Shown here in pieces: positions 46,202 to 57,304 of a stretch of 64,000 nucleotides of DNA. Within the stretch, counting starts at the first letter, position 1. The number at the start of each line of letters is the position of its first letter. Source of the DNA: Actinomycetales bacterium (lineage in GTDB: Bacteria > Actinomycetota > Actinomycetes > S36-B12 > UBA5976); the NCBI GenBank assembly GCA_018969715.1, contig JAGWXT010000002.1, forward strand, positions 1-64,000. The letters are read 5' to 3'. Under the pieces are notes generated by a model. It had not been told where the DNA came from, searched no databases, and saw nothing but the letters and a program-made list of their open reading frames with translations. Position numbers and translations under genes: made by a program.

Positions 46202-47170
46202 ATGGCCCCGGTCAGCCCGCCGTTCGACCGCGTCGCCGTCATCGGCGCCGGCTTCTACGGCTCGACCACCGCACTGCGGCTGGCTGAGTACGACATCTTC
46301 ACGACCGTCGTGCTCACCGATGTTGTGGCGGGCAAGGCGGAGGGGCTGGCCCTCGACATGAACCAGTCCCGTCCGATCGAGGGCTTCGCCACGACCGTTG
46401 TCGGGGCGACCACCGGGATGGATGGCAGTGGTTATGAGGTGCTCACCGGCGCCGGGGTCGTGATCATCACCGCCGGCCTACCGCGCAAGCCAGGGATGAG
46501 CCGCATGGACCTGCTCGCCACCAACGCCGCCATCGTGCGCGGGGTGGCGGAGAACGTCGCACGCTATGCCCCCGATGCGGTCGTGATCGTGGTGTCCAAT
46601 CCCCTCGATGAGATGACCGCACTGGCGAGGCTTGCAACGGGCTTCCCGGCCCACCGAGTCATGGGTCAGGCGGGCATGCTCGACACCGCCCGGTTCAGCA
46701 ACAATGTCGCCGAGGCGCTCAGGGTGCCGGTGGCACGGGTGCGGACCCTCACCCTGGGTTCCCACGGCGACACCATGGTGCCGGTTCCCAGTGCCTGCAC
46801 CGTCGACGGGCGGCCACTCGCCGACGTCGCAACCGCCGAGCAGGTGACCGAACTGGTCGAGCGCACTCGCAATGGCGGTGCCGAGATCGTCGCCCTGCTC
46901 AAGACGGGATCGGCCTACTACGCCCCCTCGGCGGCGGCGGCGAGGATGGCGCGGGCGGTGGCCGAGGACTCCGGTGCGGTGATGCCGGTATGTGCGTGGC
47001 TGACCGGGGAGTACGGCATCAGCGGCGTCTATCTCGGTGTCGAGGCCGAGCTCGGCGCGGTGGGGGTGCGGCGCGTGGTGGAGCGGGACCTCACGCCGGC
47101 CGAGCGAGCCGACCTCGAGGCCGCTGCGGCCGCCGTGCGGGCCAAGCAGTCCGACGTCGAGAGCATGTGA
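46202..47170 (+). CDS. mdh: Malate dehydrogenase (LDH-like type)
   Basis: A 322-residue NAD-dependent enzyme, malate to oxaloacetate. The dinucleotide motif is GAGFYGS and D40 at the end of beta-2 points to [18 protein letters not shown] contains R95 and R101, the arginine pair that selects malate rather than lactate, and the catalytic histidine is in GSHGDTMVP. It belongs to the LDH-like malate dehydrogenase group. AAGGAGAG precedes ATG at 46202. icd follows after 8 nt. Confidence 0.94.
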   Translation: MAPVSPPFDRVAVIGAGFYGSTTALRLAEYDIFTTVVLTDVVAGKAEGLALDMNQSRPIEGFATTVVGATTGMDGSGYEVLTGAGVVIITAGLPRKPGMSRMDLLATNAAIVRGVAENVARYAPDAVVIVVSNPLDEMTALARLATGFPAHRVMGQAGMLDTARFSNNVAEALRVPVARVRTLTLGSHGDTMVPVPSACTVDGRPLADVATAEQVTELVERTRNGGAEIVALLKTGSAYYAPSAAAARMARAVAEDSGAVMPVCAWLTGEYGISGVYLGVEAELGAVGVRRVVERDLTPAERADLEAAAAAVRAKQSDVESM

Positions 47171-47178
47171 GGGCAGCG

Positions 47179-48416
47179 ATGACGAACCCCGTCGGCAACC
47201 CCCGCATCCGCGTGGCCAACCCGGTGGTCGAGTTGGACGGCGATGAGATGACGCGCATCATCTGGGCGCTCATCAAGGAGCAGCTGATCCTCCCCTACCT
47301 GGACGTTGAGCTTGCGTACTACGACCTGGGCATCGACAACCGTGAAGCCACCGGGGATGAGGTCACCATCGAGGCCGCCCACGCCATCCAGCGCCACGGG
47401 GTGGGGGTCAAGTGCGCGACCATCACCCCCGATGAGGCGCGGGTTGCCGAGTTCGGTCTCAGCCGCATGTGGCGGTCCCCGAACGGCACGATCCGCAACA
47501 TCCTCGGTGGCGTGATCTTCCGTGAGCCGATCATCATCAGCAATATCCCTCGCCTGGTGCCCGGCTGGACCAAGCCGATCGTCATCGGCCGCCACGCCTT
47601 CGGCGACCAGTACCGGGCCACGGACGTGGTCATTCCCGGCGCCGGCACGGTCACCCTCACCTTCACCCCTGCGGACGGCTCACCGCCGGAGCAGTGGCAG
47701 GTGGCCGCGTTCACCGGGGCCGGTGTGGCACTGGGCATGTACAACTACGACGAGTCGATCCGGGACTTCGCCCGCGCCTGCCTGCGCTATGGGTTGAACC
47801 GCGGCTACCCGGTGTACCTGTCGACGAAGAACACCATCCTGAAGGCCTATGACGGGCGGTTCAAGGACATCTTCGCTGAGGTGTTCCAGTCGGAGTTCGC
47901 TGCCGAGTACGCCGCCGCCGGCATCACCTACGAGCACCGGCTCATCGATGACATGGTGGCCGCATCGCTGAAGTGGGAGGGCGGCTACGTCTGGGCCTGC
48001 AAGAACTACGACGGCGATGTCCAAAGCGACACAGTCGCCCAGGGCTTCGGCTCGCTCGGGCTGATGACGAGCGTGCTGATGACCCCGGATGGCCGGACGG
48101 TGGAGGCCGAGGCCGCGCACGGCACGGTGACCCGGCACTTCCGCCAGCATCAGCAGGGCAAGCCGACGTCGACCAATCCGATCGCATCGATCTTCGCGTG
48201 GACGCGAGGCCTGGCGCACCGGGGGACCCTCGACGGGACTCCGGCGGTGACGATGTTCGCGGACGTCGTGGAACGGGCATGCATCGCAACGGTGGAGTCC
48301 GGCCGGATGACCAAGGACCTCGCCCTGCTGGTGGGGCCGGATCAGCCCTGGCTCACCACCGAGGCTTTCCTCGCGGCGATCCGCCAGACCCTGGACGAGC
48401 AGATGGCGGCCATCAG

Positions 48417-48420
<4 letters not shown>
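47179..48420 (+). CDS. icd: NADP-dependent isocitrate dehydrogenase (homodimeric type)
   Basis: A 413-residue TCA enzyme, isocitrate to 2-oxoglutarate, of the eukaryote-like dimeric class (Icd1/IDP type). Motifs: [14 protein letters not shown] at the start, [19 protein letters not shown] for substrate binding, [12 protein letters not shown] for the metal and [11 protein letters not shown], the NADP-selecting loop. ATG at 47179 follows GAGGG. The stop is shared with the presumed CTG start of the next gene. Confidence 0.97.
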
Positions 48421-50700
<2,280 letters not shown>

Positions 50701-50701
<1 letters not shown>

Positions 50702-50796
50702 GTCCCCGCAGCGCGGGGCGGGTGGATTAGGTCCCGCAGCGCGGGGCGGGTGGATCAGTCCCCGCAGCGCGGGGCGCGTGGATCAGTCCCCGCGCC
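50701..50796. repeat. 28-bp tandem repeat with hairpins between trpS and sdhB
   Basis: Three units (about 50701-50729, 50730-50757 and 50758-50785) plus a partial fourth. Each contains CCCCGC-AGC-GCGGGG or a 5-bp version and ends GGTGGATCA or similar. The third ends at the sdhB stop codon (50783-50785), so GATCAGTCCCCGC, the end of sdhB, is what recurs. The stems may also terminate both transcripts. Confidence 0.85.
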
Positions 50797-51517
50797 GCCG
50801 GTAGGTCGGGTCGAACAGCAGGTCGACGACGCGTTCCTTCATTGGGATGATCGCATTGTCGGTGATGTGGATGTGCTCGGGGCACACTTCGGTGCAGCAC
50901 TTGGTGATGTTGCACAGCCCAAGCCCCAGGTCATGCTGGGCCAGTGCCCGCCGGTCGAGGGTGTCAAGTGGGTGCATGTCGAGTTCGGCGACCCGGATGA
51001 ACTGCCGCGGCCCGGCGAAGGCGGCCTTGTTGTCCTCGTGGTCGCGGACCACGTGGCAGGTGTTCTGGCAGAGGAAGCACTCAATGCACTTGCGGAACTC
51101 CTGGCTGCGCTCCACGTCAATCTGCTTCATCCGCACCTCGCCGGGCTGCAGGTCGGCCGGCGGGGTGAACGCGGGCACCTGTCGAGCCTTCTCATAGTTG
51201 TAGGACACATCGGTGACGAGGTCACGGATCACCGGGAAGGCGCGCAGGGGGGTGATGGTGACGGTCTCATCCTCGGCGAAGGTGTTCATCCGGGTCATGC
51301 ACATGAGTCGTGGCCGCCCATTGACCTCCGCACTGCAGGAGCCGCACTTACCGGCCTTGCAGTTCCATCGGACGGCGAGGTCATTGGCCTCCGTCGCCTG
51401 CACCCGGTGCACGACGTCGAGCACGACCTCACCCTCATTGACCGTCACATCGAAGTCGACCAGCGCCCCCTTGCTGGCGTCCCCCCGCCAGATTCGCACA
51501 TGCGCCTGATGTCCCAT
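50783..51517 (-). CDS. sdhB: Succinate dehydrogenase iron-sulfur subunit
   Basis: A 244-residue subunit with three clusters. [2Fe-2S]: CKAGKCGSC plus a later cysteine. [4Fe-4S]: CIECFLCQNTC. [3Fe-4S]: LCNITKCCTEVCPEHI. It passes electrons from the flavoprotein to quinone. ATG at 51517 overlaps the sdhA stop (TGATG), with GGAGGGGG 7 nt upstream. It resembles the Sdh1-type subunit (Rv0247c) in size and gene order. Confidence 0.95.
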   Translation of the reverse strand: MGHQAHVRIWRGDASKGALVDFDVTVNEGEVVLDVVHRVQATEANDLAVRWNCKAGKCGSCSAEVNGRPRLMCMTRMNTFAEDETVTITPLRAFPVIRDLVTDVSYNYEKARQVPAFTPPADLQPGEVRMKQIDVERSQEFRKCIECFLCQNTCHVVRDHEDNKAAFAGPRQFIRVAELDMHPLDTLDRRALAQHDLGLGLCNITKCCTEVCPEHIHITDNAIIPMKERVVDLLFDPTYRRRGD

Positions 51518-53451
51518 CAGTGAGCCCCCTCCGGAAGGCGTGACATCTCATCGGTGGTGAGGTACTTGGACAACTCGGACTGCTCGAACAGGCCAATCAG
51601 ATCATCGGGCATGCCCGGCAGCGGCCGCTCCGCAACCGCGATGGTCTCGCCGTCCAGTGAGCACGCAAGGTAGCGGCGTCGCCACTGCGGATCCATCGCG
51701 GTGAAGTCATCCCGGGTGTGGCCGCCGCGCGACTCCTCCCGGGCCAGTGCCGAGCGGGCGATGCACTCCGCGACCATGATCAGGTTGTCCAGGTCGAGGG
51801 CGAGGTGCCAGCCGGGGTTGTACTGCCGATCCCCGATCACCACCACCGCCGCGGCACGTGACCGCAGGTCCGCCAGTCGGGTGAGCGCCTCGCGCATCTC
51901 CGCCGCGGTGCGGATGATCCCAACCAGGTCGTTCATCACCTGCTGCAGGTCCTGCTGGATCGCATACGGATTCTCGCTGCCGGTGCTGGTGAAGGGCGAC
52001 AGCAGCCGGGACTCGGCGGCGGCGATGGCGTGCTCGCTGACCGCGGCCCGGCCCGCCCCGGTGGGGGAGTCGACCGCTGTGACGTAGGCGGCCGCACCAA
52101 GGCCGGCGAGCCGGCCGAAGACGAGCAGGTCCGACAGCGAATTGCCGCCGAGTCGGTTGGAGCCGTGGAGCCCGCCCGCCGCCTCCCCGGCGGCGAACAG
52201 TCCGGGGACGCCGATTGCGGCCTGCGTATCGGGATCGACCTCGATACCGCCCATCACGTAGTGGCAGGTGGGGCCGACCTCCATGGCCTCGGCGGTGATG
52301 TCGACATCCGCGAGCTCCTTGAACTGGTGGTACATCGAAGGCAGCTTGCGCCGGATGGCCTCCGCCGGCAGTCGGCTGGACACGTCGAGGTAGACCCCGC
52401 CGTGCGGGGAGCCACGGCCGGCCTTCACCTCGGAGTTGATCGCGCGTGCCACCTCATCGCGTGGGAGCAGCTCCGGCGGGCGGCCATTGTTGTCGGGATC
52501 GGTGTACCAGCGGTCGGCCTCCTCCGGTGTGCTCGCGTACTTGCTGCGGAACACCTCGGGGATGTAGTCGAACATGAAGCGCCGGCCCTCGGAGTTGGTC
52601 AGCACTCCGCCATCGCCGCGGACCGACTCGGTGACGAGGATGCCCTTGACGCTCGGCGGCCAGACCATCCCCGTGGGATGGAACTGGACGAACTCCATGT
52701 TCATCAGTGAGCTGCCGGCGCGCAGGGCCATCGCTTGGCCGTCGCCGGTGTACTCCCAGGAGTTGCTCGTGACCTTGAAGGACTTGCCGATACCGCCCGT
52801 GGCAATGATGATCGTCGGCGCCTCGAAGAGGATGAACTCCCCGGTCTCCCGCCAGTAGCCGAAGGCCCCGGCAACGCGCCGGTCGGGCCCATCGGTGAGC
52901 AGCAGGTCCGTCACCGCGCACTCAGCGAACACCCGCAGGCGGGAGTCGGGGTCACCGGTTTCCCGCTCATCCTCCTGCTGGAGGGCGACCACTCGCTGCT
53001 GCAGGGTGCGGATCAGCTCCAGCCCGGTGCGGTCCCCCACATGCGCCAGCCGGGGGTACTCATGGCCGCCGAAGTTGCGCTGGGAGATTCGGCCGTCCTT
53101 CGTCCGGTCGAACAGCGCTCCCCACAACTCCAGCTCCCAGACGCGGTCGGGCGCCTGCTTGGCGTGCAACTCCGCCATCCGGTAGTGGTTGAGGAACTTG
53201 CCCCCGCGCATCGTGTCGCGGAAGTGGACCTGCCAGGAGTCATTCGCGTTCGCATTCCCCAGTGCGGCCGCGATCCCCCCCTCGGCCATGACGGTGTGGG
53301 CCTTGCCGAACAGCGACTTGCACACCAGGGCGGTGCGCAGGCCCTGCTGCCGGGTCTCGATGGCTGCCCGCAGGCCGGCCCCGCCTGCCCCGATGACGAG
53401 GACGTCGTAGGTGTGGCGTTCCACTGCCGCGGTGCGCTCGGTCTGGGTCAT
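51517..53451 (-). CDS. sdhA: Succinate dehydrogenase flavoprotein subunit
   Basis: A 644-residue FAD protein that oxidises succinate. FAD motif GAGGAGLRAA is near the N-terminus; the histidine that carries FAD covalently is in AHTVMAEGG. Substrate and proton-transfer motifs include FVQFHPTGMVWP, GGIEVDPDT and the HGSNRLGGNSL capping block. ATG at 53451 has AGGAG 8 nt upstream. The gap to sdhC is 187 nt and carries palindromes. Length and gene order (anchor, flavoprotein, iron-sulfur) follow the Sdh1 operon type. Confidence 0.95.
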   Translation of the reverse strand: MTQTERTAAVERHTYDVLVIGAGGAGLRAAIETRQQGLRTALVCKSLFGKAHTVMAEGGIAAALGNANANDSWQVHFRDTMRGGKFLNHYRMAELHAKQAPDRVWELELWGALFDRTKDGRISQRNFGGHEYPRLAHVGDRTGLELIRTLQQRVVALQQEDERETGDPDSRLRVFAECAVTDLLLTDGPDRRVAGAFGYWRETGEFILFEAPTIIIATGGIGKSFKVTSNSWEYTGDGQAMALRAGSSLMNMEFVQFHPTGMVWPPSVKGILVTESVRGDGGVLTNSEGRRFMFDYIPEVFRSKYASTPEEADRWYTDPDNNGRPPELLPRDEVARAINSEVKAGRGSPHGGVYLDVSSRLPAEAIRRKLPSMYHQFKELADVDITAEAMEVGPTCHYVMGGIEVDPDTQAAIGVPGLFAAGEAAGGLHGSNRLGGNSLSDLLVFGRLAGLGAAAYVTAVDSPTGAGRAAVSEHAIAAAESRLLSPFTSTGSENPYAIQQDLQQVMNDLVGIIRTAAEMREALTRLADLRSRAAAVVVIGDRQYNPGWHLALDLDNLIMVAECIARSALAREESRGGHTRDDFTAMDPQWRRRYLACSLDGETIAVAERPLPGMPDDLIGLFEQSELSKYLTTDEMSRLPEGAH

Positions 53452-53520
53452 GGCGTCACTCCTGTCATTGCGGGAACCTGCGGGCTGTTTCCTCGGTCTG
53501 GTGGTCGGATCGGTCCGGGG

Positions 53521-53565
53521 ATCCGGGCCGCGGCCCGGATGCGGGGGTCGCGGTCGGAATCCGAC
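53521..53565. repeat. Two palindromes in the sdhC-sdhA gap
   Basis: ATCCGGGCCGCGGCCCGGAT at 53521-53540 is a perfect 20-bp palindrome, and GTCGGA-A-TCCGAC follows at 53553-53565. They fill most of the middle of the 187-nt gap inside an otherwise tight operon. They could form RNA stems that process, stabilise or attenuate the message. Confidence 0.6.
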
Positions 53566-53638
53566 GTGCGATGGCCGGGGCGGCGGTGGTCACTGGCGTC
53601 GGAATGGACGGCACCGATTGCAGAAGCCGGCACTGAGG

Positions 53639-54457
53639 TCAGAAGAGGTAGGGGTTGCTGATCCAGCCGACCGCAACGCTGCGCACATAGAGGTCGGCGA
53701 CGACGACTCCGAGCAGGGACCACCAGGCGTAGGCCATGTGCTGTCCGTTCAGCCGCGACACCCACGTCCACATGCGGTAGCGGACAGGATGACGGGAGAA
53801 GTGCTTGAGCCGACCACCGACGACATGCCGGCAGGTGTGGCAGGAGAGCGAGTACAACCAGAGCAGGCCCGCCATCGTGGCCAGCACGATCGAACCGAGG
53901 CTCAGGTGGCCCCACTCGCCCTCGGCATTCTTGAGCGAGACGACCGCGTCATAGGTCAGCAGCACGTTGAAGACCAGCCCGATGTACCAGAACACCCGGT
54001 GGGAGTTCTGCATGATCAGCGGGAAGCGGGTCTCACCGGAGTACTTCGCATGCGGCTCGGCGACGGCGCACGCGGGCGGCGACAGCCAGAACGCCCGGTA
54101 GTAGGCCTTGCGGTAGTAGTAGCAGGTGAGTCGAAACCCGAGCGGGAAGACGAGGATCAGCAGCGCCGGGGAGAGCACCCACCAGGCGCCGATCGGGGTG
54201 CCCAGGTGGGCCGAACCCGGCACACATGAGACCGCAAGACAGGGGGAGTAGAACGGGGAGAGCAGGGGCTCGACGAAGTAGTAGCGGCCCTCGAAGGCGC
54301 GGAACGTCGCGTAGACGATGAAGAGGGCCAGCCCGGTGAAGGTCAGGACGGGGGCAAGCCACCAGCGGTCGGTACGGAAGGTGCGCGCGCTGATGGGCGC
54401 TCGACCTGGGGCCTCGACGCCATCGCGGAGGCTGCGGTGAAGGAGAGGAATGGCCAC
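53639..54457 (-). CDS. sdhC: Succinate dehydrogenase membrane anchor (Sdh1 type)
   Basis: A 272-residue integral membrane subunit with about five helices (roughly 35-55, 88-112, 150-172, 186-206 and 240-262) and several histidines that could hold heme (NSHRVFW, SLSCHTCRHVVGG, GQHMAY). It is a single long anchor, as in the Rv0249c-type complex, instead of separate SdhC and SdhD. The GTG start at 54457 lies 6 nt after TACGAT on the minus strand. It is first in the sdhCAB unit and divergent from cdd. Confidence 0.85.
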   Translation of the reverse strand: MAIPLLHRSLRDGVEAPGRAPISARTFRTDRWWLAPVLTFTGLALFIVYATFRAFEGRYYFVEPLLSPFYSPCLAVSCVPGSAHLGTPIGAWWVLSPALLILVFPLGFRLTCYYYRKAYYRAFWLSPPACAVAEPHAKYSGETRFPLIMQNSHRVFWYIGLVFNVLLTYDAVVSLKNAEGEWGHLSLGSIVLATMAGLLWLYSLSCHTCRHVVGGRLKHFSRHPVRYRMWTWVSRLNGQHMAYAWWSLLGVVVADLYVRSVAVGWISNPYLF

Positions 54458-54463
54458 GGCGTC

Positions 54464-54469
54464 ATCGTA
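54464..54469 (-). promoter_or_regulatory. Leaderless -10 (TACGAT) before sdhC
   Basis: TACGAT on the minus strand ends 6 nt before GTG at 54457. Confidence 0.55.
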
Positions 54470-54533
54470 GGTCGCAGCGGGGCTCGCCGCAGCCGCCCTG
54501 GGCGGCCGTGGACGTTGGATCCCTCACACGCAC

Positions 54534-54539
54534 TAGCCT
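54534..54539 (+). promoter_or_regulatory. Leaderless -10 (TAGCCT) before cdd
   Basis: TAGCCT ends 7 nt before GTG at 54547. The divergent sdhC hexamer lies 64 bp away, so the two promoters share an 89-bp gap. Confidence 0.55.
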
Positions 54540-54546
54540 GCTCGGC

Positions 54547-54999
54547 GTGTCAGCGGTCACGGATGCCCCCGCCGCCGGGCGGGATATCGACTGGGCTCAC
54601 CTTCGGCAGCGGGCGGTGGCCGTCCGGGCGCATGCCTACGCCCCCTATTCCAACCACCCGGTCGGGGCGGCAGCGCTGGTCGATGACGGGCGGGTCGTCA
54701 CCGGCTGCAATGTGGAGAACGCCTCCCTCGGGGTCACGCTGTGCGCCGAGTGTGGGCTGGTGGGCGACCTCATCCGGGGAACACCGGTGGGTACGCGAGG
54801 GCGACTGCTCGCGCTGGCGTGCGTGGGGCCCGCGGCTGGGCCGCTGCTGCCCTGCGGCCGCTGCCGACAGCTGCTCTGGGAGCACGGCGGTGGTGAACTG
54901 CTCATCGATCGGGCGGGCGGGCCGGTCCCACTGTCACTGCTGCTGCCGGATGGGTTCGGTCCGGATGCGCTCGGCGTTGCTGCCGGCACCCCCGGCTGA
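54547..54999 (+). CDS. cdd: Cytidine deaminase
   Basis: A 150-residue zinc enzyme that converts cytidine and deoxycytidine to uridine forms. YAPYSNHPVGAAAL is the N-terminal block, TGCNVENAS binds the nucleoside, CAEC supplies the first zinc ligand and catalytic glutamate, and PCGRCRQ supplies the other two cysteines; this is the small tetrameric class. GTG at 54547 is set by the hexamer 7 nt upstream. It is first in a salvage cluster running to add. Confidence 0.95.
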   Translation: MSAVTDAPAAGRDIDWAHLRQRAVAVRAHAYAPYSNHPVGAAALVDDGRVVTGCNVENASLGVTLCAECGLVGDLIRGTPVGTRGRLLALACVGPAAGPLLPCGRCRQLLWEHGGGELLIDRAGGPVPLSLLLPDGFGPDALGVAAGTPG

Positions 55000-55026
55000 C
55001 GCGCGGTATCCGGCCGGGCAGTACCC

Positions 55027-55845
55027 ATGACCCCCAGCCCCGGGCTGCTCGCCGTCATCGCCGGCACCGGCTTCACCCGCCTGGCCCCGCTGGCCGAACC
55101 GCGACCGATTGAGCTGGTCACCGCCTTTGGTTCCGTGCCGGCGACTGCGGGCACCTGGCACGGTCGGGGCACCCTCTTCGTGCCCCGACATGGCCCCGGT
55201 CATGTGGTCCCGCCGCACCGGATCAACTACCGCGCGGTGATTGCCGGGCTGCGGCAGGCCGGGGTGACCGAGGTGCTGGCCGTCAACGTCGTCGGCGGGA
55301 TCGGTCCGGAGCCGGGCGACCTGGTCATCGTCGATGACTTCCTTGACTTCACCCGCGGTCGTCCGGCCACGTTCTTCGACGGGGGTGCTGGCTTCGACGG
55401 GGGTGCTGGCTTCGACGGGGGTGCTGGCTTCGACGGGGGTGCTGGGGCGGTCTCCCCCGGTGTGGTCCACACCGATATGTCCGCCCCCTACGACCCCACC
55501 CTGCGCGAGCACCTGAGGACGGCCGCACGTGACCTGCAGATCGCGGTCATCGACGGCGGGGTGTACGCCTGCTTCGAGGGGCCGCGCTTCGAGTCGCGCG
55601 CCGAGATCGCCATGGCCGCGGCGGCGGGTGCGACGGTCGTCGGGATGACCGGGGTGCCGGAGGTCGTGCTCGCTGGTGAGTTGGGCCTGCCGTACGCCGC
55701 GCTGTGCCTGGTTGCCAACCCGGCTGCGGGCCGCAGCGCCGTCCCCATCTCGATGTCCGAGGTCACCGCGGTGGTCGCTGCCGGCAGCGAGCGAGTGCTG
55801 GCGGTCCTCGGCGCCACCGCCGCCCGACTGGTCACCCGCTCGTGA
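55027..55845 (+). CDS. MTAP-family nucleoside phosphorylase, probably acting on methylthioinosine
   Basis: A 272-residue purine nucleoside phosphorylase of the MTAP group. Family motifs: IAGTGF, FVPRHGPGHVVPPHRINYRA (phosphate and ribose site), NVVGGIG, GVYACFEGPRFESRAEI and the base-site strand CLVANPAAGRS. That strand has Asn where adenosine-type MTAPs carry Asp, which favours 6-oxopurines. The next gene is an MTA/SAH deaminase, so the natural substrate is likely methylthioinosine. An FDGGAG unit is repeated four times after GRPATF, in a surface loop. Its end overlaps the deaminase start (GTGA). Confidence 0.85.
   Translation: MTPSPGLLAVIAGTGFTRLAPLAEPRPIELVTAFGSVPATAGTWHGRGTLFVPRHGPGHVVPPHRINYRAVIAGLRQAGVTEVLAVNVVGGIGPEPGDLVIVDDFLDFTRGRPATFFDGGAGFDGGAGFDGGAGFDGGAGAVSPGVVHTDMSAPYDPTLREHLRTAARDLQIAVIDGGVYACFEGPRFESRAEIAMAAAAGATVVGMTGVPEVVLAGELGLPYAALCLVANPAAGRSAVPISMSEVTAVVAAGSERVLAVLGATAARLVTRS
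55375..55446 (+). repeat. 18-bp tandem repeat inside the phosphorylase gene
   Basis: TTCGACGGGGGTGCTGGC is repeated exactly at 55375, 55393 and 55411, and at 55429 with one changed base, encoding FDGGAG four times. Confidence 0.92.
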
Positions 55846-57227
55846 CCGACGCACTGGGCGCCCACCAGCCGGCTGCGCGCGAGCGGGTGGATCTCATCTG
55901 CCACGACGCCGACGTCGTCGTGGTGTGTGACGACGCGGGAACGGCGCTGCGGGGCACCTCGGTGCTCATCACCGGGGGCATGATCGTCGGGGTCGTCCCG
56001 GCAGCAGAGGTCTCCGCGCGCCTGGCAGCCGGCACCCTGATCGCGGGCGAGGTGCGATCGATGCGCCGGCGGCTGATCATGCCCGGGTTCGTCAACAGCC
56101 ACACGCACCTGCCGATGACGCTGCTGCGCGGGGTCGCGGAGGATCTCGATCTGCAGGGCTTCCTCACCCGCGTGTGGGCGGCCGAGGCAGAGCTGATGGG
56201 CCCAGCGGGCACCCGCATCGGTGCCCGCCTCGGCGCCCTCGAGGCGGTTCGCGCCGGCACGACGACCGCCCTCGACATGTACTTCCACCCGATCGCGGCC
56301 CATGAGGGTGCGGTTGCGGTCGGACTGCGGCACGTCATCGGCCCGGTCTTCTTCGACTTCCCCGGCCCGGACAACCTCACCTGGGCGGAGCGGATCACCC
56401 TCGCCCACGAGTGGCCGGCCGCGGTGGCGGCGACCGGGGGAGCGGCGGTGCCCCATGCGCTGATGCCCCATGCCCCGTTCACCAACGGGCCGGCCCGGCT
56501 GGCGGAACTCGCCGAGCTCGCCGGCGCCACTGGCGCGATGATCCACACCCATGCCTCCGAGAACGACGCGGAGAACGACCAGACCCAGCGGGACTTCGGT
56601 ACATCGCCGGTGCGCATGCTCGCCGGCTGCGGGGTACTCGACCGTCGGTGCGTCATCGCCCACGGCGTCCGCCTTGATGATGTCGACCGTTCCCTCCTCG
56701 CCGCCGCCGACGCAGCCGTCGCCCACTGTCCGGGCTCGAACATGAAGCTCGCCAGCGGCGCCCTCCACTGGCCACGATGGCGTGAGTCCGGCATCCGCCT
56801 CACCCTCGGTACCGACGGCTGTGCCTCGAGCAATGACCTCGACATGTTCACCGCGATGAGGCAGGCCGCATCCCTGGCCCGGCTGACCACAGCCGATCCG
56901 GCGGCGGTCAGTGCGGTGGACATCGTGCGCGCGGCCACCCGGGAGGGGGCACATGCCCTTGGGTTGGGCCACCTGATCGGCATGGTGGCAGCGGGGATGG
57001 CTGCCGATCTGATCGTCCTCGATCGTGACGCCCCCCACCTCACCCCGCTGCGCGATCCGTACACCGCCCTGGTCTGGAGTGCCGGTCGGGGTGATGTCGT
57101 CGACGTGCTCGTCGACGGCCGGTGGGCTGTCCGCGACCGGGTTGCCAGCCGGGTCGACGAGCAGGAGGTGCTGTCCGCGGCCCGCAGTCACGTCGGGCAG
57201 CCCGATATCGCTAGCGTCAGGCCATGA
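55842..57227 (+). CDS. mtaD: 5'-methylthioadenosine/S-adenosylhomocysteine deaminase-type amidohydrolase
   Basis: A 461-residue amidohydrolase of the TRZ/ATZ/MtaD group, TIM-barrel fold with a metal site. Ligands: SHTHLPM, HTHASEND, IAHGVRLDD and GTDGCASSNDLDM. The last block and GSNMKLASG are typical of MTA/SAH deaminases. The next-door 6-oxopurine phosphorylase supports an MTA to MTI to hypoxanthine route. 8-oxoguanine or other aminopurine deamination remains possible. GTG at 55842 overlaps the previous stop; the last codons hold the -10-like TAGCGT of the following short frame. Confidence 0.85.
   Translation: MTDALGAHQPAARERVDLICHDADVVVVCDDAGTALRGTSVLITGGMIVGVVPAAEVSARLAAGTLIAGEVRSMRRRLIMPGFVNSHTHLPMTLLRGVAEDLDLQGFLTRVWAAEAELMGPAGTRIGARLGALEAVRAGTTTALDMYFHPIAAHEGAVAVGLRHVIGPVFFDFPGPDNLTWAERITLAHEWPAAVAATGGAAVPHALMPHAPFTNGPARLAELAELAGATGAMIHTHASENDAENDQTQRDFGTSPVRMLAGCGVLDRRCVIAHGVRLDDVDRSLLAAADAAVAHCPGSNMKLASGALHWPRWRESGIRLTLGTDGCASSNDLDMFTAMRQAASLARLTTADPAAVSAVDIVRAATREGAHALGLGHLIGMVAAGMAADLIVLDRDAPHLTPLRDPYTALVWSAGRGDVVDVLVDGRWAVRDRVASRVDEQEVLSAARSHVGQPDIASVRP
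57212..57217 (+). promoter_or_regulatory. Leaderless -10 (TAGCGT) inside the mtaD end
   Basis: TAGCGT ends 6 nt before ATG at 57224, with the spacing seen at other leaderless genes here. Confidence 0.5.
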
Positions 57228-57304
57228 TCTGCCCGGTCGCGGCCGACACGCCGCTGGCGACCACACTCGCGGTGATGCGCGCAATGGGAACGTGCCCGAG
57301 GTGA
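57224..57304 (+). CDS. Short frame of 26 codons, possible leader peptide
   Basis: ATG at 57224 overlaps the mtaD stop (ATGA) and follows TAGCGT by 6 nt. The frame encodes MICPVAADTPLATTLAV and a few more residues, ending at TGA 57302-57304 within the GAGGTGA of the first 15-bp repeat unit. It is out of frame with thymidine phosphorylase. It could couple translation or regulate it, or be chance. No homology is recognised. Confidence 0.35.
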   Translation: MICPVAADTPLATTLAVMRAMGTCPR

